Shown in pieces: positions 12,837-19,761 of a stretch of DNA of 19,761 nt; the stretch's first letter is position 1; every line of letters starts with the position of its first letter. A program made the translations under genes and the position numbers. The notes below the pieces were generated by a model that searched no databases, was not told the origin of the DNA, and worked only from the letters and a program-made list of their open reading frames with translations. This DNA is from a bacterium UBP15_UBA6099 (lineage in GTDB: Bacteria > UBP15 > UBA6099): contig DIWT01000017.1 in NCBI GenBank assembly GCA_002435745.1, positions 1-19,761 on the forward strand. The letters run 5' to 3'.

Positions 12837-14750
12837 ATGCCTATCTGCCTCAATTGCGGAAACCTGCCGCCCGACGGCGTGAAGTTCTGCAACAAATGCG
12901 GCTCGAAGATGGAGAGCGCGGACTCTGCGACTCCGAAACCCGCCGTCCCCAAGTCTAAGCTCGGATACGACGACGTTTATTCGTCCGAAGCCGGAATCCC
13001 TTTTGACGCGGGCGATTTCGGCGGCATGGAAGTCATCGAAGACCCCGATCAGTTCAAAAAGAGCCGGGCTGCGGGGCCGCCGACCGGGCTTGGGTTCTCC
13101 GCCGACGGATTCCACGAGGCGGGTCAGACTCCGGCGAAAAAAGACGCTCCGAAGGCTGGCTCTCCGGCGGTTGAAAAACAGGACAGGTTCGAGCGCGCTT
13201 TCACCGAAGCGGAACTGCTAGAGCTGGGAATCGCAAGCGCCGGGGAAGACAAGGGCAAGCTGAAACGGCTCGCCGCTAAAACCCGACCTTACATCCTGTT
13301 CGGGGCGGGAGCCGCGCTGACCGCCGTTTCCCTGCTCGTTCCGTGGTTTTACCTGTTTGAGGGCGAACCGCTGTCGGCGTGGCGGCTCCCGGCTGTGTTC
13401 CTCTTCGCGGACAGGGCTGACATGCTGCCGAAGGCGACAGCGGGAATCGTAGCGGTCTGCGCTCTTGCCGCGTGTGTCGTTCTGGCCGCGCTGCCGAAAA
13501 AAATCGTCTCTCTCATACAAGTCGCGGCAGTCGCGGTCGCGCTTCTCGGAGCCGGGGCGGCTCTTCTCGGCGTCAGGCATTGGAACGCCGCGTCCGGTCT
13601 CGGCGAAGGATTAGCAGTCTATCTCGAAGCCCGCGAGCCGTTGTTGCCGGAGGGCTTCGCTCCGCTTCTGCTGACGGAAAGCCGGAAAGACAGCGCGCCC
13701 GGCGCAGCGCCCGAAACGCTCCCCGCGCGCCTCCCCGCAGGCTCAGGCCAAGCCCCCGGACTAATCTTCTTCGCTTTCATTCTAGGCCCCGGCGCGGCCT
13801 TCGCTTTCGCGGGCGGCCTGTTGCTCTTCAGAGGAGCCGCCGCGTTCCCGTCCGGCAGCAACCTTTTCGATTTTGACATCCCGTCGTGGGCGGCGGTCGC
13901 GGCGGCGACTTTCGGCGCGATGCTTCTCGCCTTCGCGCTGTTCATCAGAGTCATGCCCGAACTTTGGCAGTACGGCCAGAGCGAGGTCATGAGAGCGGCG
14001 GGCAGAACGGACGCCGCAACCGCCCGGCTGGAAACCTGCGTCGAAATGCCCATCCCCCGGAGCCTCTGCAAAACCGCCCTCGCCAAAGCCAGACGCGGCG
14101 AAGGCCGCTCCCGCGACGCTCACATCCTCCTCGCCGAAGTCCTCGCCGAACGGCCCGACTACCCGGCCCCGCGCAAGGAACTCGCCGATATCCATTTCGC
14201 CGGGGCCAACTACTGGAAAGCCGCCGAGGAATACCGCAAATACTATCAACTCAGACCCGGCGACATCGACGCCCGCCGCAATTTCTCAAAAACCCTCGTC
14301 TACATCGGCAGCGAGAGATACGGCAAGGGCAGGTTCGCGGACGCCGTAAGATTCTACACCGAGGCCTTCGACGTCTTGGAGTCCAACAAGTCCGACACCG
14401 CGCTGCTCTATAAGACAGGCGACGCGTACTACCAGATGGGCAAACTCGCCGAGGCCCTTAAATATCTTGGAGCCGCCGCCGCGCTGCTCCCTGACAAGTT
14501 CGACCTGCAGATTCAGGTCGCAAAGGTCTGCGAGGAAAAAGGCGATTTCGACCGCGCCATTGATTACTACGAAAAGTCCATAGCCGCCAAGCCGGACAAT
14601 TCAATCAGTTTCGTTTACATCGCGCGGATACACCGCGACATATACAAAGACGCCGGGGCCGCAGCCGAATGGTATCGCAAGGGGATCGACGCGAACTCGG
14701 TAAGCGACGGAGCCGCGACGGCGCGGCGCGAGCTTGAGAACTTGAAATAA
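12837..14750 (+). CDS. Zinc-ribbon, five-helix membrane protein with C-terminal TPR domain
   Basis: This encodes 637 residues; ATG at 12837 with AAGGA 7 nt upstream. The frame stays open upstream inside the UbiA gene, but the zinc ribbon starts right at this ATG. Domains: zinc ribbon C4-xx-C7-x10-C18-xx-C21 ('CLNCGNL ... FCNKCGSKM'); a disordered acidic/Pro linker (about 25-145); five predicted membrane helices near 152-174, 201-219, 223-246, 308-331 and 350-370; then TPR repeats from about 380 to the end, e.g. 'YWKAAEEYRKYYQLRPGD', 'YYQMGKLAEALKYLGAAAAL' and 'GDFDRAIDYYEKSIAAKPDN'. An odd helix number with a cytoplasmic zinc ribbon would put the TPR domain in the periplasm. No catalytic domain is visible. 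A scaffold or assembly role is likely, perhaps with the exported TPR protein encoded next. Function is not known. Confidence 0.85.
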   Translation: MPICLNCGNLPPDGVKFCNKCGSKMESADSATPKPAVPKSKLGYDDVYSSEAGIPFDAGDFGGMEVIEDPDQFKKSRAAGPPTGLGFSADGFHEAGQTPAKKDAPKAGSPAVEKQDRFERAFTEAELLELGIASAGEDKGKLKRLAAKTRPYILFGAGAALTAVSLLVPWFYLFEGEPLSAWRLPAVFLFADRADMLPKATAGIVAVCALAACVVLAALPKKIVSLIQVAAVAVALLGAGAALLGVRHWNAASGLGEGLAVYLEAREPLLPEGFAPLLLTESRKDSAPGAAPETLPARLPAGSGQAPGLIFFAFILGPGAAFAFAGGLLLFRGAAAFPSGSNLFDFDIPSWAAVAAATFGAMLLAFALFIRVMPELWQYGQSEVMRAAGRTDAATARLETCVEMPIPRSLCKTALAKARRGEGRSRDAHILLAEVLAERPDYPAPRKELADIHFAGANYWKAAEEYRKYYQLRPGDIDARRNFSKTLVYIGSERYGKGRFADAVRFYTEAFDVLESNKSDTALLYKTGDAYYQMGKLAEALKYLGAAAALLPDKFDLQIQVAKVCEEKGDFDRAIDYYEKSIAAKPDNSISFVYIARIHRDIYKDAGAAAEWYRKGIDANSVSDGAATARRELENLK

Positions 14751-14876
14751 TAATCTGAGTATTGTAATGTAAGAAGGTTGATTTCTTAATGAAAACGGCG
14801 TCCGCCATATCGCGCGGTCGCGCTCCGGGCTTGACGCCCGGTTCCGAAAAACACACTCGCCGACAGAGGTGCGCAG
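14751..14876 (+). other. Intergenic gap between the two TPR genes
   Basis: 126 bp. A 6-bp hairpin CCGGGC-TTGAC-GCCCGG lies at 14825-14841 with no T-run after it. No convincing promoter is seen. The ribosome site AGAGGT (14865-14870) precedes the next start. Confidence 0.4.
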
Positions 14877-17837
14877 ATGAGAGATAAGACCGGGACAAAG
14901 ATAACGAGGGCGGCTCTTGCGGCGCTTGCCGCAGCCGTTTTTTCTCTGGCGTCCGCCGCCGGAGCCTCGGCCCAGTCCGCTACGGATTTATTTAAACGCG
15001 GCGTAGAACTTCACGAAGACGGTCTGCTTGACGAAGCCGCCGCACAGATATCCCGCGCCATCGAACTCGAGCCCTCCAACGCCTACTTCAAAAACGAATT
15101 GGGCCTCATCCAGTTGGACATGGGAAAATTCGACGACGCAGTCGCCACCCTTGCCCGCGCCGTCGAGCTTGACCCCACCCTCGCCGCCGCACACTCCGGC
15201 CTCGGCGTCGCCTACAACGCGAAAAACGACTACGCAAAATCCATCGAGTCTTTCAGAAAAGCCCTCGAACTGACTCCGCCCGAAAGTCCCGACATATCCG
15301 TCATCCACAACAATATCGGCCAGACCCACTACCTGCTCAGGAACTTTGCGGAAGCGGAAACCGAACTGCGCCGCGCTCTCGAACTCGACCCGGAATTGCT
15401 TACCGCCCACATCAATCTCGGCAACGTCTACACCGAAAGAGGCGACTTCGCCACAGCCGTGAAATTCCACGAGCAGGCCGTGAAAATCGCCCCCGACTAC
15501 GCGCTCCCCAGAAACAATCTCGCCTACGCTTACTACAAAGTCGGCAGGTTCGACGACGCCATCCGCGAAATGGAGCAGGTGATAAAACGGGACCCGCAGA
15601 ACCCTCAGTTTAAGAAAAATTATCAGTTCATCAAAGCTGAAAAAGAACGGCACGAGCAGATGACACACCGGGAAGGGCCGCTCAAAGGTCTGCCCAAAGA
15701 AGTCGCCATGAAACCGAAAGGGGAGGCCGAAGCGGCTGAACAAACTGCCCCAGCGCCCGCCCCGACGCAGCAGGCGGCTCCCGAAACGGCAACAGCGCCC
15801 GCGGCTGAAGCGAAACCCGCTCCGGCTCCCGCAGTAGCGGAAGAGAAAAAACCTGAGCCTGCTCCCGCGCCCGCCGCCCCGGCGACAGTCGCCGCCGCCG
15901 CTCCCGCGCCCGCCCCGGCGGTCGAAGAGAAAAAACCAGCGTCCGCGCCAGCGCGGCAGGGCGGCCCCGCGAAGGTCGTTGTCGCAAAACAATCCGCTCC
16001 GGAACCGACTCCCGCGCCCGCGCCCGTAGTTGAAACAAAACCCGCCCCGGCCCCGGCTCCGGCCCCTGTCGTGGAAGAGAAAAAGCCTGAACCGACTCCC
16101 GCGCCCGCGCCTGTGGTCGCAGAGGAGAAAAAACCCGAACCTGTTGCAGCCCCGGCCGCGCCCGCGAGAGTTGTCGAAAAACAACCTGAACCCGCCCCGG
16201 CTCCCGTGGTCGAAGCTAAACCATCCCCCGCGCCCGCGCCCGCGCCTGTCGTTGAAACGAAACCCGCTCCCGCCCCGGCCCCCGCGCCGGTCGTCGTTGC
16301 GGCGGAACCGGAAGAAGACAAACCTGTTTTAAGGCAGAGGAGGCCGGCGACCGAAGAAGAACCGCAGGCCGAACCGGCCCCGGTTGCGGAACAGAAAATA
16401 TCCGAGCCTGTTCCGGCGGCGACGCCTAAGGCCGTCGAACCGGAAAAACAACCCGAATACGAGCGCGCCCCCCGCGCAAGGGGAACTCTCTCCGGCGAAG
16501 AGCGCGAGGAGCAGAAACTTAAAGAATTCGAGATGACCGCCGAAGAGCGCGCCGCCGAATACTACCGCGCGGCAAGATACAACCTCAGCGTCAAAGACAT
16601 AGAGAAGGCGGACACGGACATCAAGAGAGCGCTTGAGATACATCCCGCCGACCCCGACTACCTGACGGTGTCCGGGCTGGTCGCCGCCGAGCGCGGCAGG
16701 ATTCACGAGGCCGCCGTCATTTTCAGGTCGGCCCTAGAAAAATCTCCCGCTCACTCCGTCGCCCGCAACAGCCTCGGATACGTCAACCTGAAACTCAACA
16801 GGCCCGAACTGGCCGTGGAAGACTTCAACGCCGCTGTTAAAGCTGACGAAAACGACGGATGCGCGGCTGCGAATCTGGCATCCATGCTGGTGTTCGCGGG
16901 CAAATGCGACGAAGCCGCCGGACTGCTCGAAGCGGCGGTGTCTCGCGGATGTCCGAGGTCCGGCCCCCTCAACAACGCCGCCCTCTGCATGTTCCGCTCA
17001 GGAGACATCGAAGGAGCGCAGGAGCGCGCCTACCGCGCCCTCGAACTCGACCCGCGCAACGACACCCTAGCCTCCAACTTCAGCTACATCGTCCAGAAAT
17101 CCGGCATCACCTTTAATCCAGTCAAGATAGCCGTCGCCTCGGAACACATCCCCTACGCGCGCCTCGCCGAGGCCGAGAGCGAAGTCCCGCTCAAAAGCCT
17201 CGCTCCCCTTGTTGTCCTCGATTTCTACGAAGTCTTCAAATCCGTCTATCACAAGAAAACCATCCTCGCGCTGCCGTTCGAGAACCCGCGCGGAACCGAA
17301 AGATGGAACCCCGCGCCCGCAGACGTCCACACCGACAAGATAGCCGCCTCCCTTAGAGAGACCGGCTACTTCAGAGTCGTCGTCCCCGAAGAAGACCTCT
17401 CCCGCGTCCCGTACAAGGAGAGAAGTTCCGAGCAGTTCATCAAAAAAATGCTCGCCAAATACCCGGCGGACATCGTTTACGTGGGGAACCTCGGCAGGCA
17501 GCAGTTGACGGACGTCAAGGAATCGAAATACATGGGCCTCAAGAAGGTCAGCTTGGTCGAAGGCTCGCAGGCCGTCCAGACGAAGATTATGCTGGTCGAG
17601 ACCGGCCTGCCGCTGTACGACGGCGAGATGAAAGGCGCTGCGCGGGCGGACGGAATCGCCGCCGCTACGCCATACCGCGAAGCCGCGCAGATCAAGCTCT
17701 CCGCTTTCGACGACTACTGCGCCGGCGTCGCCAACGTCATCATGGATCACTACAATCTTGTCAGATATCCCGCCAGACAGGACGTCGTCAAATACATAGA
17801 CCGGGAATTCAAACGCGGCGCCGACTACCGCAGATAA
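14877..17837 (+). CDS. Large exported TPR protein with Pro/Ala-rich spacer and CsgG/TolB-N-like C-terminal domain
   Basis: This encodes 986 residues; ATG at 14877, GAGG 7 nt upstream. A signal peptide is clear at residues 1-33 (basic start, 'ALAALAAAVFSLASAAGASA', then QS). About six TPRs follow (34-255; e.g. 'GLLDEAAAQISRAIELEPSN', 'GDFATAVKFHEQAVKIAPDY'). Residues about 290-528 are low-complexity, built from APAPAPVV, EEKKPEP and ETKPAPAP blocks, resembling the rigid spacer of TonB. A second TPR set runs from about 555 to 735. The C-terminal part (about 790-986) contains 'KKTILALPFENPRG', then 'IAASLRETGYFRVVVPEED' and 'YPADIVYVGNLGRQQL', a layout like CsgG or other outer-membrane-associated alpha/beta domains; that comparison is tentative. 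It is probably a periplasmic scaffold. The coding strand is strikingly C-rich, unlike the left part of the window. Confidence 0.88.
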   Translation: MRDKTGTKITRAALAALAAAVFSLASAAGASAQSATDLFKRGVELHEDGLLDEAAAQISRAIELEPSNAYFKNELGLIQLDMGKFDDAVATLARAVELDPTLAAAHSGLGVAYNAKNDYAKSIESFRKALELTPPESPDISVIHNNIGQTHYLLRNFAEAETELRRALELDPELLTAHINLGNVYTERGDFATAVKFHEQAVKIAPDYALPRNNLAYAYYKVGRFDDAIREMEQVIKRDPQNPQFKKNYQFIKAEKERHEQMTHREGPLKGLPKEVAMKPKGEAEAAEQTAPAPAPTQQAAPETATAPAAEAKPAPAPAVAEEKKPEPAPAPAAPATVAAAAPAPAPAVEEKKPASAPARQGGPAKVVVAKQSAPEPTPAPAPVVETKPAPAPAPAPVVEEKKPEPTPAPAPVVAEEKKPEPVAAPAAPARVVEKQPEPAPAPVVEAKPSPAPAPAPVVETKPAPAPAPAPVVVAAEPEEDKPVLRQRRPATEEEPQAEPAPVAEQKISEPVPAATPKAVEPEKQPEYERAPRARGTLSGEEREEQKLKEFEMTAEERAAEYYRAARYNLSVKDIEKADTDIKRALEIHPADPDYLTVSGLVAAERGRIHEAAVIFRSALEKSPAHSVARNSLGYVNLKLNRPELAVEDFNAAVKADENDGCAAANLASMLVFAGKCDEAAGLLEAAVSRGCPRSGPLNNAALCMFRSGDIEGAQERAYRALELDPRNDTLASNFSYIVQKSGITFNPVKIAVASEHIPYARLAEAESEVPLKSLAPLVVLDFYEVFKSVYHKKTILALPFENPRGTERWNPAPADVHTDKIAASLRETGYFRVVVPEEDLSRVPYKERSSEQFIKKMLAKYPADIVYVGNLGRQQLTDVKESKYMGLKKVSLVEGSQAVQTKIMLVETGLPLYDGEMKGAARADGIAAATPYREAAQIKLSAFDDYCAGVANVIMDHYNLVRYPARQDVVKYIDREFKRGADYRR
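15745..16460 (+). repeat. Degenerate in-gene repeat encoding the Pro/Ala/Glu-Lys spacer
   Basis: Short GC-rich units coding APAP, PVVE and EEKKPEP alternate for about 700 bp. The block coding PVVETKPAPAPAPAPVV occurs twice, near 16021-16075 and 16246-16300, with different third bases. Such repeats change length easily by slippage or recombination. Confidence 0.8.
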
Positions 17838-17959
17838 CCCCCGCCGGAATCCGCATTGCCCGCCCGGCATCCGCTTTAAGGAATAGAGCGGGTGTCCTGT
17901 TTCGCATTGTGGTTTTCTAAAAAATCCATTTCGCAGAAACAACACCGATACACAATAAA

Positions 17960-17991
17960 CCCGGATTCGTCGATAGAGCCGACGAACCGGG
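17960..17991 (+). terminator. Bulged stem-loop after the large TPR gene
   Basis: CCCGG-A-TTCGTCG pairs with CGACGAACCGGG around loop ATAGAGC; the A at 17965 is bulged. It is followed by GCGATTTTC, a poor T tract. It could be a terminator working with the next hairpin, or a bidirectional structure (AATAAA lies on its left side). Confidence 0.35.
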
Positions 17992-18003
17992 GCGATTTTC
18001 ATA

Positions 18004-18037
18004 GCGGCGAACTGCTTCGTTGCCGCCGCATTTTTTT
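18004..18037 (+). terminator. Rho-independent terminator of the ubiA-TPR gene run
   Basis: GCGGC (18004-18008) pairs with GCCGC (18025-18029), followed at once by A and seven T's (18031-18037). An alternative register, GCGGC-G-AAC with GTTGCCGC, is also possible. It is the best terminator after the 17837 stop codon. Confidence 0.55.
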
Positions 18038-18045
18038 GTTCTGTA

Positions 18046-18065
18046 GGGGCGCGGTTTCCGCGCCC
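18046..18065 (+). repeat. Intergenic GC hairpin repeat, copy 1
   Basis: GTAGGGGCGCGGTTTCCGCG continues into CCC; the stem GGGCGCGG-TTT-CCGCGCCC (18047-18065) is perfect over 8 bp. It resembles the second hairpin at 18201-18221 read on the opposite strand (GTAGAGGCGGGG...). Confidence 0.6.
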
Positions 18066-18117
18066 AATATACGAAGAACTAAATGAAAGCTCCCGTTTAC
18101 TATTTGGTAAAAAGCAT

Positions 18118-18146
18118 CATGCGCAAAAGAAAAAGTTTTGCGCATG
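18118..18146 (-). terminator. Perfect 11-bp hairpin, possible terminator of the acyltransferase gene
   Basis: CATGCGCAAAA and TTTTGCGCATG flank a 7-nt loop. Read on the minus strand, ATGC and then TTTTT follow the stem, so it could stop transcription arriving from the acyltransferase gene. The distance from that gene's stop codon is about 180 nt. Confidence 0.4.
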
Positions 18147-18200
18147 GCACACTTGGTAGTGGGTAGAATCATCTAATAGCATGTATAACTACGACAATTT

Positions 18201-18225
18201 GGGGCGGGGCAACCCCGCCTCTACT
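18201..18225 (-). repeat. Intergenic GC hairpin repeat, copy 2 (inverted relative to copy 1)
   Basis: On the minus strand this reads GTAGAGGCGGGGTTGCCCCG..., with stem GGCGGGG-CAA-CCCCGCC (18203-18219), extending by a G-T pair and a G-C pair. It shares the GTAG(A/G)GGCG opening and hairpin layout with copy 1 and faces it. Confidence 0.6.
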
Positions 18226-18274
18226 TCAAAAACGCGTCTTGCGCCTCGCATTTCATCCGCTCTGAATAATCGCT

Positions 18275-18299
18275 CCCGAATCCAAATGACTGATTCGGG
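18275..18299 (-). terminator. Stem-loop just downstream of the acyltransferase gene
   Basis: CCCGAATC and GATTCGGG pair perfectly around a 9-nt loop, 28 bp past the TAG stop of the minus-strand gene. No T-run follows, so it may protect the 3' end rather than terminate by itself. Confidence 0.35.
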
Positions 18300-18327
18300 T
18301 TCAAACGCGATATCAGAACACGGGTTG

Positions 18328-19401
18328 CTAGAGGCGCGCGGGCGCGGGGCGCGGCTCTTTGTTTTTGTCCGCAGGCGGGGTTTGCAAGCCGATGATGAAG
18401 CCGGTTTTCGGCAGGAATCTTTCAACGGCTTTCGCCGTCAGGACGGGGCCTGCCAATCCGGAGACAAGCATCAGCGCGAAAACGGCATGAATGTTCATTT
18501 TGAAAATCACATAAGTGGCGACGCGGACGGCGGTCTGAAAAAACCATGACAGCAGATAGATTTGATATGAATAACCGTTGATGGGCGCGAAAAGGGAATG
18601 CAGCCGCGAGGGGAATATGCTGAAAATAAAAAAGGAGGCATGAATGCCGCAGACGGCGGCAAGGAAAGAGAGGAGAGGGGTTTTGCCGGAGGCGCTGATT
18701 ATGACGTTCAGAAAGATGAACGCGCAGAGAGAAAGAGAGAAGGCGGCGAGGCGCGCGACGGACGGCATTGTCGGCGGAACGCGGGAGTAAAAAAGGCAGC
18801 CGAGCCAGAAATAGACGGACAGCCGGGCGATTCCGGCGATGTTCAATATCTGAACGTCGGCAAATGGAAGGAAGATGTTCAGAGAGGCGAGGGCTGCCGT
18901 TATGAGGATGATTAGCGGAGCGTTTCCTTTTTTTGACAGGGCCTTGCGCATCAGCGGCGCGAAAAGGAATATCGCGAACAATGTAGGCAGGAACCAGAAG
19001 AAAGTGTTCATGTTGGAGAGGGGGTATATGACGCCTCGAAAGAATGTTCTGAAGCTAACCTCGGTGTGCTTCCACGCGAACTGGGCGAAAAAAGATTTCT
19101 CTGCGAACGCCAGCGGACTGAGAAGCAGATATGGAAGGAGAAGCCTGACGAATTTTTTTTTGACGAAACCGGCGAAAGGGAGGCTCCCGGCGCGTTTTGT
19201 CGTGTGGAGAAAAAGATATCCCGATATGAAGATGAACAGGGGCATGTGGAAACTGTAGATAACGCTTCGCAGGGAATACATGAAGAGCATAAAAGAATCG
19301 TCTTTGAGAGTCAGGTTTGCGTAGGAGTGTCCGAAAACGACGAGAAATATGCCGAAGGAAGAAAGAGCGACGATGTTGTTGAGTCTATCGCGGTCCGCCA
19401 C
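18328..19401 (-). CDS. Acyltransferase-3 family membrane protein (OafA/OpgC-like)
   Basis: This encodes 357 residues on the minus strand. The GTG at 19401 has an excellent ribosome site (GGGAGG, 5 nt spacing). An in-frame TTG at 19440 overlaps the -10 box, so it cannot be the start. About ten membrane helices are present. Family marks: 'GIFLVVFGHSYANL' with the catalytic-type histidine H25 in helix 1; 'SFHMPLFIFISGYLF' after helix 2; a basic loop 'VKKKFVRLLLPYLL' with the conserved Arg; and 'FFWFLPTLFAIFLF'. Enzymes of this family move acetyl, succinyl or other acyl groups from the cytoplasmic side onto surface sugars, O-antigen, peptidoglycan or periplasmic glucans. The acceptor here is unknown; nearby envelope genes fit a surface-glycan role. 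The short basic tail 'DKNKEPRPAPARL' ends the protein. Confidence 0.9.
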   Translation of the reverse strand: MADRDRLNNIVALSSFGIFLVVFGHSYANLTLKDDSFMLFMYSLRSVIYSFHMPLFIFISGYLFLHTTKRAGSLPFAGFVKKKFVRLLLPYLLLSPLAFAEKSFFAQFAWKHTEVSFRTFFRGVIYPLSNMNTFFWFLPTLFAIFLFAPLMRKALSKKGNAPLIILITAALASLNIFLPFADVQILNIAGIARLSVYFWLGCLFYSRVPPTMPSVARLAAFSLSLCAFIFLNVIISASGKTPLLSFLAAVCGIHASFFIFSIFPSRLHSLFAPINGYSYQIYLLSWFFQTAVRVATYVIFKMNIHAVFALMLVSGLAGPVLTAKAVERFLPKTGFIIGLQTPPADKNKEPRPAPARL

Positions 19402-19439
19402 AAGGGCCTCCCGGAGCGCCGTCAGGCTGTTATGGCGCA

Positions 19440-19445
19440 ATTATA
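19440..19445 (-). promoter_or_regulatory. -10 box of the acyltransferase gene
   Basis: A perfect TATAAT reads 19445-19440 on the minus strand. The RNA start would be near 19433, about 32 nt before the GTG. The -35 region is not recognisable. Confidence 0.5.
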
Positions 19446-19518
19446 ACGCCGCGCAAATGAAATATTCCATGAGTCTGCGGGGAAACAGAACAATCAAATT
19501 TAAAAACGCCGCCGGCGG

Positions 19519-19552
19519 CCAAAGAGAAACTTTTGAAAAAGTTTCTCTTTGG
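19519..19552. repeat. Perfect 16-bp inverted repeat with 2-nt loop
   Basis: CCAAAGAGAAACTTTT (19519-19534) and its exact complement AAAAGTTTCTCTTTGG (19537-19552) are separated only by GA. Confidence 0.9.
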
Positions 19553-19574
19553 AATCTCTTCAAAACGTTTCAAT

Positions 19575-19619
19575 GGGCGTCGGGGATAGACGTTCAAAAC
19601 ACGTCTATCCCCGACGCCC
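19575..19619. repeat. Perfect 19-bp inverted repeat with 7-nt loop
   Basis: The arms 19575-19593 (starting GGGCGTCGGGG, ending TAGACGT) and 19601-19619 are exact complements around TCAAAAC. No T-run follows on either strand. Confidence 0.9.
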
Positions 19620-19761
19620 CATGTAAAATCATTTATGAACAAGATTCCATTGAAAATTCTTTCCCAATATCTTTTCACTTGGTACGCGCCGAAGGCGGAA
19701 GCGAAGCTCTGCATTCGGCGCTAGCATGAAATGTTTTGAAAGGGATTTTAAGGGAAAACTT

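Larger units (their letters stand above)
17838..18327. other. 490-bp intergenic region packed with hairpins, no gene
   Basis: No supportable coding region. From left to right: an imperfect inverted repeat GGTGTCCTGTTTC (17891-17903) with GAAACAACACC (17936-17946); a bulged 12-bp stem (17960-17991); a hairpin with a T7 tail (18004-18037); an 8-bp GC hairpin (18047-18065); an 11-bp AT/GC hairpin (18118-18146); a second GC hairpin (18201-18221); and an 8-bp stem (18275-18299). The region separates two converging genes, so terminators for both strands are expected; two GC hairpins look like mobile intergenic repeats. Confidence 0.7.
19402..19761. other. Right-end non-coding region with two perfect long inverted repeats
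   Basis: The reading frames crossing this stretch are broken by the inverted repeats and look like no protein. From the left: acyltransferase leader and -10 box; hairpin 19519-19552; hairpin 19575-19619; about 140 bp without clear structure. The last bases (GGGATTTTAAGGGAAAACTT) resemble the left arm of another hairpin cut off by the window edge. Confidence 0.6.

Noticed and set aside
14825..14841. Hairpin CCGGGC-TTGAC-GCCCGG as a terminator between the two TPR genes
   Set aside because: No T-run follows and the stem is only 6 bp.
14988..16184. A 398-codon minus-strand frame in the TPR gene
   Set aside because: Antisense to the TPR and Pro-rich coding region; its repetitive Gly/Arg/Phe makeup is what such a shadow gives.
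18046..18225. CRISPR array among the intergenic repeats
   Set aside because: Only two inverted, hairpin-type copies with no regular spacers and no cas genes.
19402..19440. TTG start at 19440 for the acyltransferase
   Set aside because: The codon overlaps the TATAAT box, so it would not be in the transcript; GTG at 19401 has GGGAGG in front.
19349..19729. 126- and 94-codon frames on both strands across the right-end hairpins
   Set aside because: Both run through perfect inverted repeats and have no family features; coding is unlikely.

Overview
The window is GC-rich DNA from a bacterium that appears to be an anaerobe with an outer membrane. A secretin gene implies an outer membrane. A KamA-family radical-SAM enzyme and a tungsten/molybdenum aldehyde:ferredoxin oxidoreductase point to anaerobic metabolism. 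I cannot place the phylum: there is no rRNA or tRNA, no CRISPR array and no phage gene. Most promoters I can see are ordinary sigma-70 type, with TATAAT or close variants.

Layout from left to right: (1) a seven-helix membrane protein of unknown function (311-1141). (2) A small RelE/ParE-type toxin-antitoxin pair (1360-1795). (3) ruvX on the minus strand, divergent from a long KamA-family aminomutase (1979-4474). (4) A lone HicB-type antitoxin on the minus strand, divergent from an AOR-family oxidoreductase that is tightly followed by a TauE/SafE exporter (4535-7789). (5) A compact lone secretin bracketed by two identical 28-bp direct repeats (7782-9375). (6) A minus-strand pair with overlapping ends: a GT-C type membrane glycosyltransferase and a VanX/DdpX-type D-Ala-D-Ala dipeptidase (9396-11763). 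(7) Divergent from that pair, a plus-strand run of three genes: a UbiA-family prenyl-phosphate transferase, a zinc-ribbon/membrane/TPR protein and a 986-residue exported TPR protein with a Pro/Ala-rich spacer (11944-17837). (8) A 490-bp intergenic region full of hairpins, then a minus-strand acyltransferase-3 gene (18328-19401). (9) A terminal non-coding stretch with two perfect long inverted repeats.

Functionally, the right two thirds is dominated by cell-envelope work: secretin, peptidoglycan dipeptide hydrolysis, membrane glycosyl transfer, polyprenyl-phosphate chemistry, periplasmic TPR scaffolds and O-acylation. The left third is metabolic and housekeeping: aminomutase, AOR, exporter, RuvX and toxin-antitoxin genes.

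The observations I rate highest are: the secretin gene bracketed by exact direct repeats; glutamate-2,3-aminomutase-like substrate residues in the KamA protein; a possible envelope-spanning TPR assembly encoded with a UbiA enzyme; and the perfect inverted-repeat block at the right end. Family calls rest on motifs read by eye. No database search was run.
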